Source: Caprella mutica (taxonomy: Eukaryota; Arthropoda; Malacostraca; Amphipoda; Caprellidae). Taken from it: a stretch of DNA of 64,000 bases. Below are positions 22,201 to 33,760 of this stretch, piece by piece. The position numbers and the translations under genes are program-made. Within the stretch, counting starts at the first letter, position 1; each line of letters begins with the position of its first letter. Under the pieces are notes generated by a model. It saw only the letters and a list, made by a program, of their open reading frames with translations. It ran no database searches and had not been told where the DNA came from. The DNA is taken from positions 1 through 64,000 of the forward strand of contig CANNZV010001064.1 in assembly GCA_947561585.1 (NCBI GenBank). Direction: 5' to 3'.

Positions 22201-25200
22201 TCTACTAAATATGTTTTTTTTGAAGAATAGATGAATATTTGGTAGAGTTAATGGTTGAAAAATACTATTAATGCAGTGATATGAATTGAAAAGTGGAATA
22301 GAGAGAAAATAAATGGTTACATATATAATGCAACTTTACCCACTCAATATGAGCAACAAATAAATAAAATAAGTTACATTGAACATTTTCCCAGTTATTA
22401 AACTTTTTTCAAAGGTCAATCGAGAGCTAAGTAGTTAGTGGATTGAAATAACAATATACAACAGTAAATATCTACCCCAATCAAGTGGCAATAGTGAACT
22501 TAAATACCATTATTGAAGAATATTTGTTGCTAGACTTGATCAATTTTCTTCTCTATTTAAGCAATCTATTCTTTTGAAATAAGGAAGCACAAAACAATTT
22601 TTTTTAGTTCCAAAAAATCAGAAAGTTAGGTAGCTAGTTAGTAACCCTGTTAGTTTTGGTAATCCTAGTTGGAATAAAATTAAAGAATCTACTACCTTCT
22701 ACTTTTAGTTAGTTGCTGTTGATCGAAAAATTTCAAGTCAGAAGATTTAGGTTAAAAAGTCAATTAATTAAAAATCAATTGATTAGCTACTGGGAAGTTT
22801 AAAGAAGACAAAAAAATTTAAAAATCAGCTATTGAAAATTTATTGAACAGTTACCTAATATTAGAGGTTATTTAAACTCTGCGTTGAAGTTTTTTTTTCA
22901 GTTTTCAAGCTTTCGAATAGAAAGATTTCTATTCATCATCAGGAGAAGGGTGGTAAACCTGGACCTGACAATGAATGATTCATTGTCAGGTTTAAATAAC
23001 CTCTAATATTATGGATTTCCCGTTGAATTTGAATCTTTTCAACCAAATGAACAGTTACCGTAGTTGAGTTCCTAGTGAAAATGTCCCATTTAAATATTAT
23101 TATTGATTCATGTAGCCTTTTAGTAATAAACATCTCACATTGTGAATAGCTAGTTAGTTATGGTAGTTTAGAAGTATTGATAAAAGCAGTGATTTTAAAG
23201 TAAATGCCTCACCCTGCTCTCCAGTCCAATCTTCAAAAGACTCCCCACAATGATGAGCAAATCATTGACGCAGATGATAACGTACCAAAGATTTAGGAAC
23301 TCTAGTTTGTCAGAGAGAGTCATCTCTTTGTAGTAGTACGATCGGAAGAACTTGCCACATTCCTAGTGAAAAGAATAGAGAAACTTATGAACGTTAAAAA
23401 AAGATTGGTTCATTTAGCTACCCCTATGATTTCAATATGTTTAGTAATGCACATTTATATAATATATGAGAAAAAAAGTTAATTAATTTTCATCAAAAAT
23501 AAAATAAAATTCAATAGATATAGCTACCAATAGCTATATAAGTAACAGATAAAATACAATAAGCTACATGGTTAGCTAGCTACAGATAGAGAATAGCAAT
23601 AGTTAGCTACCAAAAAATAATTAGCTACAGAATCCTATTCAATTAGTTCTAAAGAAATAATAACCTATTTACAAATTTCATAGTCTGTTTCAATATAAAT
23701 AGTTATTAGCTACATATTAGGTAGACTAGGAAAGTGAACTATATATTATCTTTCATCTTAGCTATACAAATCCCCCAGAAAAAAAACCCTCTAATAAGAA
23801 ATTCCCCCTAAAGAAAATCATACAAGAAAAATAAATCCCCCAGAAAAAAAAAACCCTCTAAGAAATTCCCCCTAAAGAAAATCAAATCCCCCAGAAAAAA
23901 AACACCTCTAATAAGAAATTCCCCCTAAAGAAAATCTTAATAGAAAAAAAAATTCCCAGAAAGAAAATTCCCCTAGAAATAAAATCTCCCTAAGAATAAA
24001 CTGCCCCTAGGTAGGTACTTACATGCCTGAGCATTTGTGCCCTGTAGAGAGACCTGAGGCAGGTGAAGAGGGAGAGAACGCAGAGTATGATGGTGATGCA
24101 GTTCAGGGTCTGAAGAGGAAAATTGACACCATTAGAAGACTCTTGTGTCTATTGTCGATCAAACAAATAAATATTCGCTCTTAAAGTTCATATTTGTTTC
24201 TAATTAGTTTTGCAAATTTAAAAGTATTCAACAAAGTTCTAAGATAAGGGATAGCTAGTTCAATACTTTAAATAGAAATAGAGGTAGCTACAGGAGAATT
24301 TCAACAAAAATAACCGGTTTGGTTTGTGAACATTTGATAGCTAAAGGATTATGATTCTTGGAACAATTTACATAGCTACAAACTGATATGAATTGCACAA
24401 ACATAAATTATTTGTTCAATTTACAGAATATTGGATGCTTGCTTTCAACAATACTTAATTTCCTTTTATATTCAGTTACATGTAGCTATTTTACTAGTTT
24501 GCCAAACACTTTAGTTACACTAGCTATCAATTGCAGTTTACTTATTAACGATTTTCCAGAGCTAGCTACTTACCTTGTTAGAGGTTGTGTTCCAGAGAGT
24601 TGTAGTGTTTGGGTCGTGGCACGACAAAACAGTTGCAACAATATCCAGACCCACCAGCATCTGCCCATCTCGATCAGCATTGTCAAACACTATCGAAGAT
24701 GTTAGGTTGTAACAATCTGGCATGCTTGTCGTAGGAGGTGTTCTTTGCTTTACTGCCATTACCTTTGTGATGAAAAATTTAGTTAATTTTTAGTTAATAG
24801 AATAAAAGAGCATTTCTGGAGAATAAATTCTAAAAATAATAGCAACGTGATGATACTTGTACAATGGTGGAATCCAATTTAACTACATATAGCTATTGAA
24901 AACAGACTTATTTAAACAGATTTAAATGCATTTTACATAATAGCTATCACAACCTTGAAAGTGTAGTTGCATGCCAGCAGCTTATCGAAGCGCACAGGGA
25001 AGTCCTGCTGCTCCAGGTAGTCTTTCACCGACCACTCCTCCGTACTGTTGATTGTATCCCAAGGAAGAGGGATGCAGGAGCTAACGTGGTGGGTGTACTC
25101 CTTGTTGTACTGCTGACAGCAGATCTGAGACGGTAGCACTGTCCCATTTTGCTGGTGGTAAATGTATGTTCCTATTGACATTTCAGGCAGATGCTGGTAC

Positions 25201-28200
25201 TGCGAATAGGATAATTGAATTAGGTAATTAAAACATCATTCATAATAACTAGCTAATACTGGTAACTAGCTTCGGTGAATAGGATAATTATAAATAGCTA
25301 GCTACATTAAAGAAAAAAGTTAATTAATTTTTATCAAAAATAAAATAAAATTCAATAGATATAGCTACCAATAGCTATATAAGTAACAGATAAAATACAA
25401 TAAGCACATAACTTATATATATTTACATGTATGGAAGTGAAATTGTCTGTTTTTAACAAGAACTTTTAATATTTTCTTAGATAATATTGATCTGCAATTA
25501 GCTACTTAGTGAATGTTCTATATATACAAAAGATATTCACAACAGTAGCTACCTATGAAGGACAAGTGAAAGCAACTTACGGATATGGAGGCAAAGTCGA
25601 GGTAGTCGTAGAACTGCTGTTTGGTGTAGACAGCCAGAGGACCATCATTGGGAGGGTAGGTGTGAATCTCTCTGGTGCTGTCCCACCCCTTCAGAAAAAT
25701 GTGGGAAAAAGACACCCTGGTGTCCCAGAGGTAGGACACGTGACTGTAGCGCTGCTGAGCAAACAACACAAGCTGGAAAAAGAGAGAAGGAATGAAAAAA
25801 ACGATTTAGCTACTTTAAGAGCCACGACATATGAGCTCCTTTTGGATGCACCATCAACAACTTGCGTACAGAACAGACCCATCTTATTAAACCTTTTAAT
25901 GTGCTTCCAAAAAATATATGCAGTATATGTACCCACATAGCTACCATTTAGTTAATAATATTTCTAGGTTCATGCTTTAGCTGATGCACGTCTAAAAGAC
26001 ACTCGAGTGTGGGGGACCTAAGATGAAAAGGTTTCTATCAAGAGAAAAAAGGTTAACACTGCTCTGACTGGAATAGTATTTTAAGGAAAAGTCTTGACTT
26101 TCCTTGTTAAGACTAAGGATAGACTTTATTATTTTAATTTAATCACCTAGAGAAAGATATTGTTCCATTCCTAATGCTCATCAGAGAGCTAGCTTCCACA
26201 AACCTGAGTAGTGACCACAAATATTTTGATGACCTGAATAAGCAGCTTCCATGGGAATCTATTCCTAGCATGCCACTTTTCAATGGGATTCATGAAATGA
26301 AACCTGAAGGAGATGAAATAAAAGATAAGTTGAAATGGACTATGATAATCTAAGAACAGAGCTAGTAAGATAGCTATATACTGCTAGTTCCCATCAATGA
26401 TTTTTTGTGGAAGATCATATTTTCCACTAGTTAGCTAAAGTTGTTTTATTACCTAGCTATATCTAATTATAAACAATTATTTAATTCCAGGCATATTTTA
26501 TAGCTAGCTATATTTATAAGTAGGGTTGTGACAATAGCTCTTAAATCATAGATCCCAAGAATATCATAGACAAAAACGAAATGGTATCGAATACTATATA
26601 CCGCTGGTGTAGACCCATTCAATACTCTTTAATTCTCTCCGTCTGTAATATTTTCAGAATCTATGATTTTAAAAGCATATTGTCACAACCCAATTTATAA
26701 CCAAGAAATGAATCCATTAGCTAAATTTCTTTTAAAAGATTAATTTATCAGTTAACTGATGGAGAGAAGAAGATTTGAATCTCAAAATGAAATAGTTAAT
26801 TCTAATTAAATTATCTGCAGCTATCTACCAATTCCTCTTCTATTCACTCACTTTAGTCTTAATCTCATCTTCTCTGCCTTGATATCTCTGTTCTCAATAT
26901 ATTGTTGACTTGGTCCCTCTATTCCGTCAGCATTAGTGCGCTCCATTGAGCCATAGGAAGCAGTGCTGGTGGACGCACCGATGTCACTATTGCCAGTGAT
27001 GTTGTGAATTTCTGAAGCAGAAGAGGTACCTATAAATATATTTTAAAAGTAAAAATAAACTATTTAATTATGACTTATAAATAATGAAAAACATTTATTC
27101 AGTCCTCATTGTAATGTATCTAGCTATTATCGGAGAAAAGATCATGATGCTAATTTCTCAAATCAATTTTCTAATTTTTCATTATTTTCAAATCATAAAA
27201 ACTTGTCAGTGTGAACCCAAGACCAATTTTAAAATATTCACGAGCATTACAATTAGAATTTTATTTTTGTAGAAATTAGTAGCTAAACTGTGAGAAAATA
27301 ATTACGGATAGCTACACTCGACTGTAGCTACAGTAGCTAGCTATAGCTTGGGAAACATTGATTATTGAGAATGAAGAAATAACAAAGATAATACAATATT
27401 AAACGTTAAGAGAGCTTCATATCAAAGAGAGAAATACAACAGTTGACATTTTATGCCTGCATTAATATGATTGTGTAAAACCAAGAATTTTTATGATTTT
27501 CTTGTAATACAGAGCTAGGTAGAAAAAGCATATTGAAAAATAAAAAAGGAAAAAAAATTAAATTTGAAAAATTAATTCACATACTATTGTAAGTGTATGC
27601 ATCTGCTCTAATAGCTAGCTACTACCTATATAAAATAGTTTATCATATCATTTAAGGAAACTAATCAAACTTCTCATAAAATGTGCACAATATATAAATC
27701 AAAGGGAACATGTACATATGTAGACGTAGGGAATAAGGAGTTAACATGAATAGCTGTAAATGCATTAAGCTAAAACTTTTATAAATCATGATATCTACCC
27801 AGCTAATTGTTGAAATGGAGTTTCTTAAATAGCTACATACTCACCTTCATCACTCTCATTCACACCACTCCAAGATCCTGAGCGCTGAGTTTCAATAGGA
27901 GAAGGGGTATGACGTATTGTGGGCACAGCAGTGGAAAGGTTATCGGCAAAGGAAACGGATCTGAGGGGCGGGTTGTTACCGAGATGATCAAACCTAGCAG
28001 TGGTGGGAGTGCATTCTGGTTTGAAAGTGATGTCAGTAGCATCATGAAAGCTATCAACACCACTAGGAGCAAATATGCTAGATAGGCCAGGATCAGGAGC
28101 ATATGGATTTGTCACTTGGTTCATATTAGCAGGTGTACTGCGTGAGTTTGAGCCAATATTTGGAGGAGGAAGTATAAGAGTATTTGAACTCTTTTCGATT

Positions 28201-28310
28201 TTATTGTCTAATAAATCATCCTGATAGTCTGAAGCATTCCCATTGCTGGATCTATCGTCATCTTCACGTCTGCTGTTGCGACGCAATTGACTGATATTCG
28301 AAGGATTCAT
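16048..28310 (-). CDS. Trpml: Mucolipin (TRPML) cation channel, complete 13-exon gene
   Basis: TRPML channels are endolysosomal Ca2+/Fe2+ release channels with six membrane helices and a large luminal loop after S1. Coding exons on the minus strand: 28310-27845, 27029-26852, 26303-26204, 25772-25581, 25199-24954, 24762-24574, 24109-24023, 23362-23213, 19257-19216, 18285-18172, 17862-17740, 16846-16640, 16221-16048. All have AG/GT borders and the phases join without a break to 755 codons. Diagnostic stretches: FMNPIEKW before S1 (about residue 220); the luminal loop with [18 protein letters not shown] and GPLAVYT (residues 260-300) and paired cysteines (residues 340-450); [24 protein letters not shown]; pore and filter [14 protein letters not shown] (NGDDM at 645-649); S6 with [20 protein letters not shown]; and a Cys/Phe tail cluster (FFCFCF, 741-746) that could be palmitoylated. 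The first ~205 residues are polar, low-complexity and longer than usual for the family (about 550-650 residues in total). Introns are rich in TAGCTA and carry several MITEs. Confidence 0.95.
16517..16622. mobile_element. Family B MITE, copy 3 (right part)
   Basis: Carries ATAGTATTCGACACCATTTC and ends in TTTTAAAAGCATATTGTCAC. It lies in the last Trpml intron and ends only about 18 bp from the donor of exon 12 at 16640. Confidence 0.8.
16640..16846 (-). CDS. Trpml: Trpml exon 12: pore helix, filter and S6
   Basis: 69 codons, phase 0 on both sides. Holds the NGDDM selectivity-filter motif that defines mucolipins (acidic D-D in the filter) and nearly the whole S6 helix, ending in MDAYDTIK. All key residues are intact. 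Confidence 0.95.
17380..17669. mobile_element. TTAA-flanked non-autonomous element, piggyBac-like
   Basis: About 290 bp flanked by TTAA on both sides (17376-17379 and 17670-17673). The terminal repeats are CACGTTCACTAC and GTAGTAAACGTG (one mismatch). TTAA duplication is the hallmark of the piggyBac superfamily; that assignment is inferred. An inner hairpin surrounds GTGGTACACATTTGTACCAC. A truncated relative seems to lie at 36130-36250. It sits in a Trpml intron. Confidence 0.7.
18593..18925. mobile_element. Short inverted-repeat element (GGAAATTTCGGTCTCG)
   Basis: Left end GGAAATTTCGGTCTCGGAAA; the inverted right end reads GGAAATTTTGGTCTTGAAAT. GGTCTCAG words are repeated inside both arms. 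About 333 bp, no coding capacity, in a Trpml intron. Superfamily not identified. Confidence 0.65.
19216..19257 (-). CDS. Trpml: Trpml exon 9: 42-nt microexon
   Basis: 14 codons, [14 protein letters not shown], between CAG and GTGAGT, phase 0 on both sides, separated by about 4 kb and 0.9 kb introns. It lies between the helix ending [16 protein letters not shown] and [20 protein letters not shown], i.e. in the S2-S3 linker. Skipping it would keep the frame, so it may be alternative. The short conserved-looking frame and both splice sites support it as real. Confidence 0.75.
19676..21771 (+). mobile_element. Decayed pogo-like (Tc1/mariner-group) DNA transposon
   Basis: 2.1-kb element with 25-bp terminal inverted repeats starting GCGTCGACC and containing TTCCCGCA (2 mismatches), flanked by TA on each side (19674-19675 and 21772-21773). 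Several subterminal copies of CGGTTCCCGCA occur near both ends (19710, 20095, 20120, 21490, 21530). A broken plus-strand transposase remains. From the ATG at 20242 comes a Lys-rich start ([19 protein letters not shown]) with [18 protein letters not shown], then a frameshift, then [19 protein letters not shown], which matches the DDE core of pogo/Tigger/jerky transposases, then a LILGHNMH remnant where family members have a LILDNH-like motif. Stops and shifts make it inactive. It sits in the long Trpml intron 8. Confidence 0.72.
20242..21210 (+). pseudogene. Remnant of pogo/jerky-type transposase
   Basis: Readable pieces: a basic N-terminus with a possible helix-turn-helix remnant (20242-20390, ending in a TGA), the strand [18 protein letters not shown] (about 20405-20465), [11 protein letters not shown] (about 20600-20635), a Ser/Thr/Lys tail, and a last piece with [12 protein letters not shown] near 21105. 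Frames differ from piece to piece, so no protein is made. Confidence 0.6.
21775..22000. repeat. Two-copy ~140-bp tandem repeat interrupted by the pogo-like element
   Basis: A unit with TTCTAAATACCTGAACTGTA ... AATGTTAAGAAGCATCTTAG occurs once at 21782-21910 and begins again at 21918. Its end also lies just left of the transposon (19655-19673). The junction inside the array (CTTAGATGTAGGTTAG) matches the flanks of the transposon joined at one TA (CTTAGCTATAGGTTAG), so the array predates the insertion. Confidence 0.75.
22856..23011. mobile_element. 156-bp MITE with perfect 22-bp inverted ends
   Basis: TAATATTAGAGGTTATTTAA plus two further bases at 22856-22877 is the exact reverse complement of 22990-23011. 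Inside, 22964-22990 is a perfect 27-bp palindrome (arms CCTGACAATGAAT). In Trpml intron 8. Confidence 0.8.
23213..23362 (-). CDS. Trpml: Trpml exon 8: S2 region
   Basis: 50 codons with [20 protein letters not shown], the mucolipin S2 pattern (EFLN-W-I--NDxLII-GS), between TTCACTAG and GTGAGG. Confidence 0.93.
23765..24000. repeat. ~50-bp degenerate repeat (AAATCCCCCAGAAAAAAA)
   Basis: Four degenerate copies of a unit AAATCCCCCAGAAAAAAA then CCCTCTAATAAGAAATTCCC. It ends about 20 bp from the donor of Trpml exon 7. Confidence 0.8.
25310..25404. repeat. ~95-bp near-exact duplicate of 23468-23562
   Basis: Apart from one or two changes (for example ATTTTTATC versus ATTTTCATC) the sequence is identical to 23468-23562, in direct orientation, in another intron of the same gene. 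Both contain ATAGCTACCAATAGCTATAT. Confidence 0.85.
26521..26693. mobile_element. Family B MITE, copy 4 (full length)
   Basis: Starts AGGGTTGTGACAATAGCTCT and ends AAAAGCATATTGTCACAACC; about 170 bp, with the internal ATATACCGCTGGTGTAGACC. Located in Trpml intron 2. Confidence 0.88.
27845..28310 (-). CDS. Trpml: Trpml exon 1: polar N-terminus
   Basis: 155 codons plus one base from the ATG at 28310. Ser/Asn/Pro-rich, starting [20 protein letters not shown]; no recognisable domain before the family-conserved part. Splicing to exon 2 ([10 protein letters not shown]...) keeps the frame. It could be an isoform-specific start; an internal Met in exon 2 (SMERTNADG) would give a shorter, family-typical protein. 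Confidence 0.8.
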
Positions 28311-28800
28311 TTTTTCTCGTTTGAAGTAAGCATTTAAAGTTTTAAAAGAATGTCTAAGCTGGATAAGCTGAAAGGTGAAAAAATGTCAGTAGCTAATGTT
28401 CCAATTTTTCTTTCTCATAATGGTAGTTTAATAAAAACTTATTAGATTAAATTCTAAAAAGATATTTTACTAAACAAGTTTTTTTCCTTCATTATTTTGC
28501 CAAGTAAAATACAAAATTTATAAAATTATAAGACTGCTCATTTATCCATTATAAAATTATGGAACACTACTGTATTTTAATATTTTTACATTAATTTGAC
28601 TGGATACAGAAAAAAAGATCTCTGGAAATAATGGAATGATGGACACTTCAGCAGTTCTTAAGTTTATACAAACTGTTATATTTAAATGTTTTTTTGCAGT
28701 TTTTTTTACTCAAGATTCGAATCTGCAATCTGCAGTAGCTATGCAATAATAATGGAGAAATTGAGAATATCTGAATATGGGACAGTGGACACCAGTCTGA
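28311..28800. other. 5' flank or first intron of Trpml
   Basis: AT-rich with no recognised promoter element; a leader exon cannot be excluded. Confidence 0.35.
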
Positions 28801-31800
28801 AAAGTATAGCAGGATTTGAGGATTAATCCTCCACCCTTGTCTTATTTAATTCCTATGTTCCCACCAAATGAAATAGTGTGCTGTGGCTCATAAACTCTCC
28901 ATTTGTGTCTCCAAAATGAACTAAATTTCTAACCAAAATGAACAAATTATCATAAATTCTCTCCAAAATATTGAAAATAACATTGTAGCATAGGAGAGAA
29001 ATAGATATTTTTCGCCATTTGCAATTGAAGGGCTCAAAATAACTGTCACAAACTCGCCATTAAAATGATGAGTTTAGACATGCTTTATTAGTTTACTGCC
29101 TGGGCAGTTAGTTAGTGTGCCGCCCACGGCGGCAGTGCCGCAATTTACTTGCTTGACCCTAATTCCCAGACTGTAGGATGGTAAACTGTTCTCCAAGAAA
29201 TCCCCCATTTTGGCTTTTGTTCTTTGTAAAATACCATGTTTTAAAGGCTGGAAAATTGTAAGCCAATTTTTGAGCCTAAATTTCACAAAATTGTGAGTCA
29301 AACCAATTTGGCTCATTTTTTGAAGATTTCAAGCCAAAATTAACATGGGAACATAGGAATTAATTCAAAATTTAAAGCCAATAAGACATATCTGAGTTTA
29401 AACCTTTTGAAATCTAAGAAAATTAATTGGCTTTAACTGACATACTCTGTAAAATGGGTAAAATCCAGTATGCAAAAGATGCATAAGTTGTGAAGTTTAT
29501 CATTTTGGAGATTTCTTTTTTTTGTCATTTTTGGATTTTTTGAAAAAAAAAAGATTTTTGGTCATTTTGGAGAGAATTTTTCAAAATCTTTGGAGAGAAA
29601 TTGCTCCAAAAACTAAATATCTGGAGACTGATTGTCCATGTATAAATAAGAGTATGTCAGTTAAAGCCAATTAATTGGCTTAGATTTGAAATGGGCGAAT
29701 TTCAGATATGTCCAATTGGCTTTAAATTTTGAATCAATTCCTATGTTCCCATGTTAATTTTGGCAAAAATTGGCATACAATTTTCCAGCCTCTGAAACAT
29801 GGCTGATTGTGCATGCTTTGCAGAATGGGGTCAAATAGGGTCACGCAGGTAAATTGCGGCCTTTTAATTTTTAATTGCGGACCTCTCAAGAGAGTCTAAA
29901 ACATTCTGAACCGAAATTGGAATTTACAATAAAATATTGCATATCTATCAAAATAAGCACAGTGCATATTACAATTTATTAATTTACGTTTTTAACGAGT
30001 GTTTTGAAACTATGATGCTTCTGTTGAGTGTTGACTGTTTTTAGAAACTTAGAGGCCGCAGGCCCGCAGTTAGTTAGTGTGCCACAATTTACCTGTGGGC
30101 TGTGTGACCCTTAACCATCATCCATGTTACAGAGTATGTCAGTTAAAGTCGATTAATTGGCTTAGATTTCAAAAAGTCAAAACACAGATATGTCTAATTG
30201 GCTTTAAAGTTATAATTAATTCCTATGTTCCCAACTTCCCATGTTAATTTTGGCTTGAAATTTTCAAAAATTGAGCCAAATTGGCTTGGCTCAGAATTTT
30301 AGTGAAATTTTGCTCAAAAATTGGCTTTCAATTTTCCAGCCTCTGAAACATGGACCCTAGTTACATGTACCTAAATATAGAAGGAAATTAGGAATTGTTT
30401 GCACAGAAAATGTCCAAAATGTCCCATATTGAATATTCTGCAGACTGGCCAGATTATATTTCATGGTAAATTCCACAGACTTTTAAATTTTTCTTCAGTG
30501 ATAATAATATTCTATAATTCTGGCAAAGCCCATGGATTCTTAGTTATTTATTCCTATGTTAAGTGTTAATATTAATTTTCAGTGGGAAAATGGGTAAAAT
30601 GTTGGTGGATCAACTAAATTACTGAAAATTTATGGTGGATTTTTAATCATTTTTTCAGCTTTTTCAAAAAGTCAGTGGAATTTTGCACCAAATACAGACT
30701 GGAATATCTGGAGGGCGGAGACCCATGTTTTAAAGTATGAACCAAGTCGCCAGTATATTGGCGACTTTTGAGGGGTTAAATAAGTTGGAAAACCTCTAAA
30801 TAACAAGTACCTAAATCACTCCTAAAGATTAAAATAGTCTCAAGAGATACACATGCATCAGGCATGAATCATAAGCCATAAGGATGTTTCCTAGTGTAAA
30901 ATCATCACTAAGACGCCAAATTTGTCCTTTAAAGTATCTTAAATGTGGCGACGCCGACCTGGATCCATTTTCTCATTAAACTGGCGACTATCCTGCCACA
31001 CTTTAAAACATGGCCACTGGCCAGAGACCATTCTGGAAAAAGTAGTCTTTTCTGATGGATTAATTACTCTGTTGGAGTTTAGCAAACCTTAAAATACAAT
31101 AATAAATTAATGGAAACTGCATAATCCGCAGCATTTAGCTTATAAAATTTATCTGTTAGACTAAAGTATTTTCCAGAGTGGGCCGGAGACTGAATGTGCA
31201 TGCTTTGCCTTTGCAGAGTCCAGACAGCAGACCCAGTCTGTATTTGGTCCAAGTAAAATAGTATGTCTCATAAACTCGCCATTTGTCTCTCCATCCAGCT
31301 CTCTCCAAATTTCAACAAATTCTCTCCAAAATGATCAAATTATCATTAATTCTCTCCAAAATATTAAATCCAGTCTGCAGAAACTGGTAAAGTGTTCTTA
31401 GAGATCTCTTATTCTGTTTGTAGCAAAATTAATGTAAACAGTAAATATAGTGATTAATTCAGAAGTGTTCGTAGCAAAATTAATGTAAACATAGGAATTA
31501 ATTCAAAAGTGTTCGGAGAGAATATCCCAAATATCTCCCATATTCTGCAGACTAATATTAAATAACATTGTAGCATAGGAGAAAAATAGATAAAACTTGC
31601 CATTTGCAATTGAAGGGCTCAAAATCATAAAATGCTTTATTACTTTGTATTTGGTGCACAAAATTCCACTGAATTTTTGAAAAGCTAAAAAAATCCACCA
31701 TAAATTTGCACTAATTTGGCTGATCCACCATCATTTAACCCATTTTCACACCGAAAATTAATGGTAACATAGGAATAAATTGCTAAAAATCCACTGGGTC

Positions 31801-32000
31801 GCTCAAAGAAGTCAGAATTTTTGTGAAATTTTGGCACAAAAATTGGCTCGCAAATTTATAGCCTCTGAAACATGGTAAAGACTGTAGGTATTTCATGGTA
31901 AATTCCACCAAATAATAAGAGACTCAAGACTCTACAAGTTTACCGTTTACAGTTTTACCTTAACCTACCTAGTACCTACTACCTAGTACCTACAAGTTTA
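28800..32000. repeat. Mosaic of nested foldback repeats upstream of Trpml
   Basis: Several families are interleaved. 29200-29470 is inverted at 29645-29820 and repeated at 30125-30360 (shared GTCAGTTAAAGCCAATTAAT and CCTATGTTCCCATGTTAATT). 28870-29040 is repeated at 31257-31625, interrupted there by about 190 bp. 30560-30705 is inverted at 31645-31800 (GGTGGATC...TGCACCAAATAC). 29837-30112 has ends AGGGTCACGCAGGTAAATTG and the inverse CAATTTACCTGTGGGC..TGACCCT, and a single end of it lies at 29113-29162. No gene found. Confidence 0.75.
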
Positions 32001-33650
32001 CAACATTTTACTTTTACTACTTTTAAGTATTTTACGAGTTCGGTTGGTTTCTGTGCAGTGTGCACCAACTACAGAGTACATACTAGTTTTGGAGTGCTAG
32101 GCAGATTGAGCTAGCTAGGTAGGTACTAACTACCTAAGGTAGATTATTGTAGATACCATAATGCCATAATTATGCCATAATTAATCACGTGATGATGTGA
32201 TCTATCGAACAAAAATATAAATAACTAGGTACCTACAGAAAAAATTATCTAGTTATTTAACTTCTTTAGATATACCTAACCTAGGTAATTAATATATAAA
32301 TTTTCTTGAATCTAGATTGATCTCATATTCAAGATGTCAACCGCCCTTTAATTGTTGTCTTGAGACTAAACGACACTTTTTCTTGTCAGAACAGCTGGGA
32401 ACAAAAAGTAAAGAAATGCGGAAGTTTTTCTTAAATCATCTGAAATGCGGAATTGTCCCCATAATTCGTAACTTATCCTATACGTAGTTAAATGCAATAT
32501 AATTAAAGCAAGGCTACGTATTTATATCAAACCCCACATAAATAGAAGTTGCTTTATAATGTCTGAAAAACACTAACGAACACTTTTCAAATTGAAAAAA
32601 GAAACAACAAAATTGAATCCACATTATTTAACATTGAATCCTAGAAGTGAAATTAATTGCATATACCCTGTGGCCTGTTGCATAAAGTTCAAAAATATAA
32701 AGCGATGTTGAAATAATATTAGGAACCCTGTATTTCATAGGACAAATAATAGACAAGGATAGAATGAAATAGAAACAATTGGTTGAGGTTCGAAAACAGA
32801 GAGAGGGTTAAATAAATTTGATGATATTTTTATTGATAAATTCGTAGAAAAATACAAATATATCTTTACTTTCTAAATCTCAGTTATTATAAATCATTAG
32901 TCTGCAATGTGATTTAAATGTGATGAAAATTATTGCATGAAAGAATTATTTTCAATCTTAAAATATTACTCACTTGCTAATAAACATATACACTGGATTT
33001 ACATATTCAACAATGGATTTAATTTTTAGGTTAAAGTGCGCGAATGTTTCAAGCAAATATAGACCTTACGTTTAACTTCATAAAGGTCATTTTATAAATA
33101 ACGAAATAATTGTCTCCTGAATAATTTGGGATGCATTCATATAGGATACTCAGTGAACAAATTATGGTGGGGCCATTGGAGATTACAGTCAATTACACCT
33201 TAATCTTCTATGGCCTGACCATAATTTTCTATCTGGGTAGATACAATAAGAAATGATTATTCTTCAATTAGAAAGTATTTTGATATGTAATATTTTATGC
33301 TTATACCTGAATCTATATTAATTCTTTTATTTTACATTATTATTCTCAAAGGCGGTTACAATATATAATGTTCGTTGGTCCTCAGTTTTTCTATCTATAA
33401 TATAGTTTCTTATTATTTTCAAGGCTATTATTGCTCAATATCAACTACATTTAAATTCCAAAAATATATACCATTCTTGATTTGTGCTTATATTTTTTTT
33501 TAATTTTGTATTTTTTAAAATTCCTTCGGCATTATCTACATTTTATCTTAATTATTCTAAATCTGCACTATAGATTTACTATTTATTTGTATAAAAATAC
33601 TCTATAATTATATACATGATATTCTTATAAAATTTAATATTCACAGATTG
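32000..33650. other. 3' flank of the LHFPL2-like gene
   Basis: AT-rich. 32455-32480 is a family A terminal fragment (ATAATTCGTAACTTATCCTA). 33163-33240 is a small hairpin made of two facing copies of the TTATGGTGGGGCCAT..GATTA word. No further gene is recognised. Confidence 0.5.
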
Positions 33651-33652
33651 GA

Positions 33653-33760
33653 CAAGTTACGTATCTCCGTACAGTTACGTTTTCCCGTACAGTTACGTAT
33701 TTCCGTACAGTTACGTATTCCCGTACAGTTACGTATTTCCGTACAATTATGTATTTCGGC
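33653..33760. repeat. 17-bp repeat (GTTACGTATTTCCGTACA)
   Basis: Six copies of AGTTACGTATTTCCGTAC-like units of about 17-18 bp, about 200 bp downstream of which the LHFPL2-like stop codon lies on the opposite strand. Confidence 0.88.

Noticed and set aside
24388..24705. 105-codon plus-strand frame
   Set aside because: Antisense to Trpml exon 6 and its intron; no family pattern.
25509..25940. 143-codon plus-strand frame
   Set aside because: Antisense shadow of Trpml exon 4, whose minus-strand reading is clearly the conserved one.
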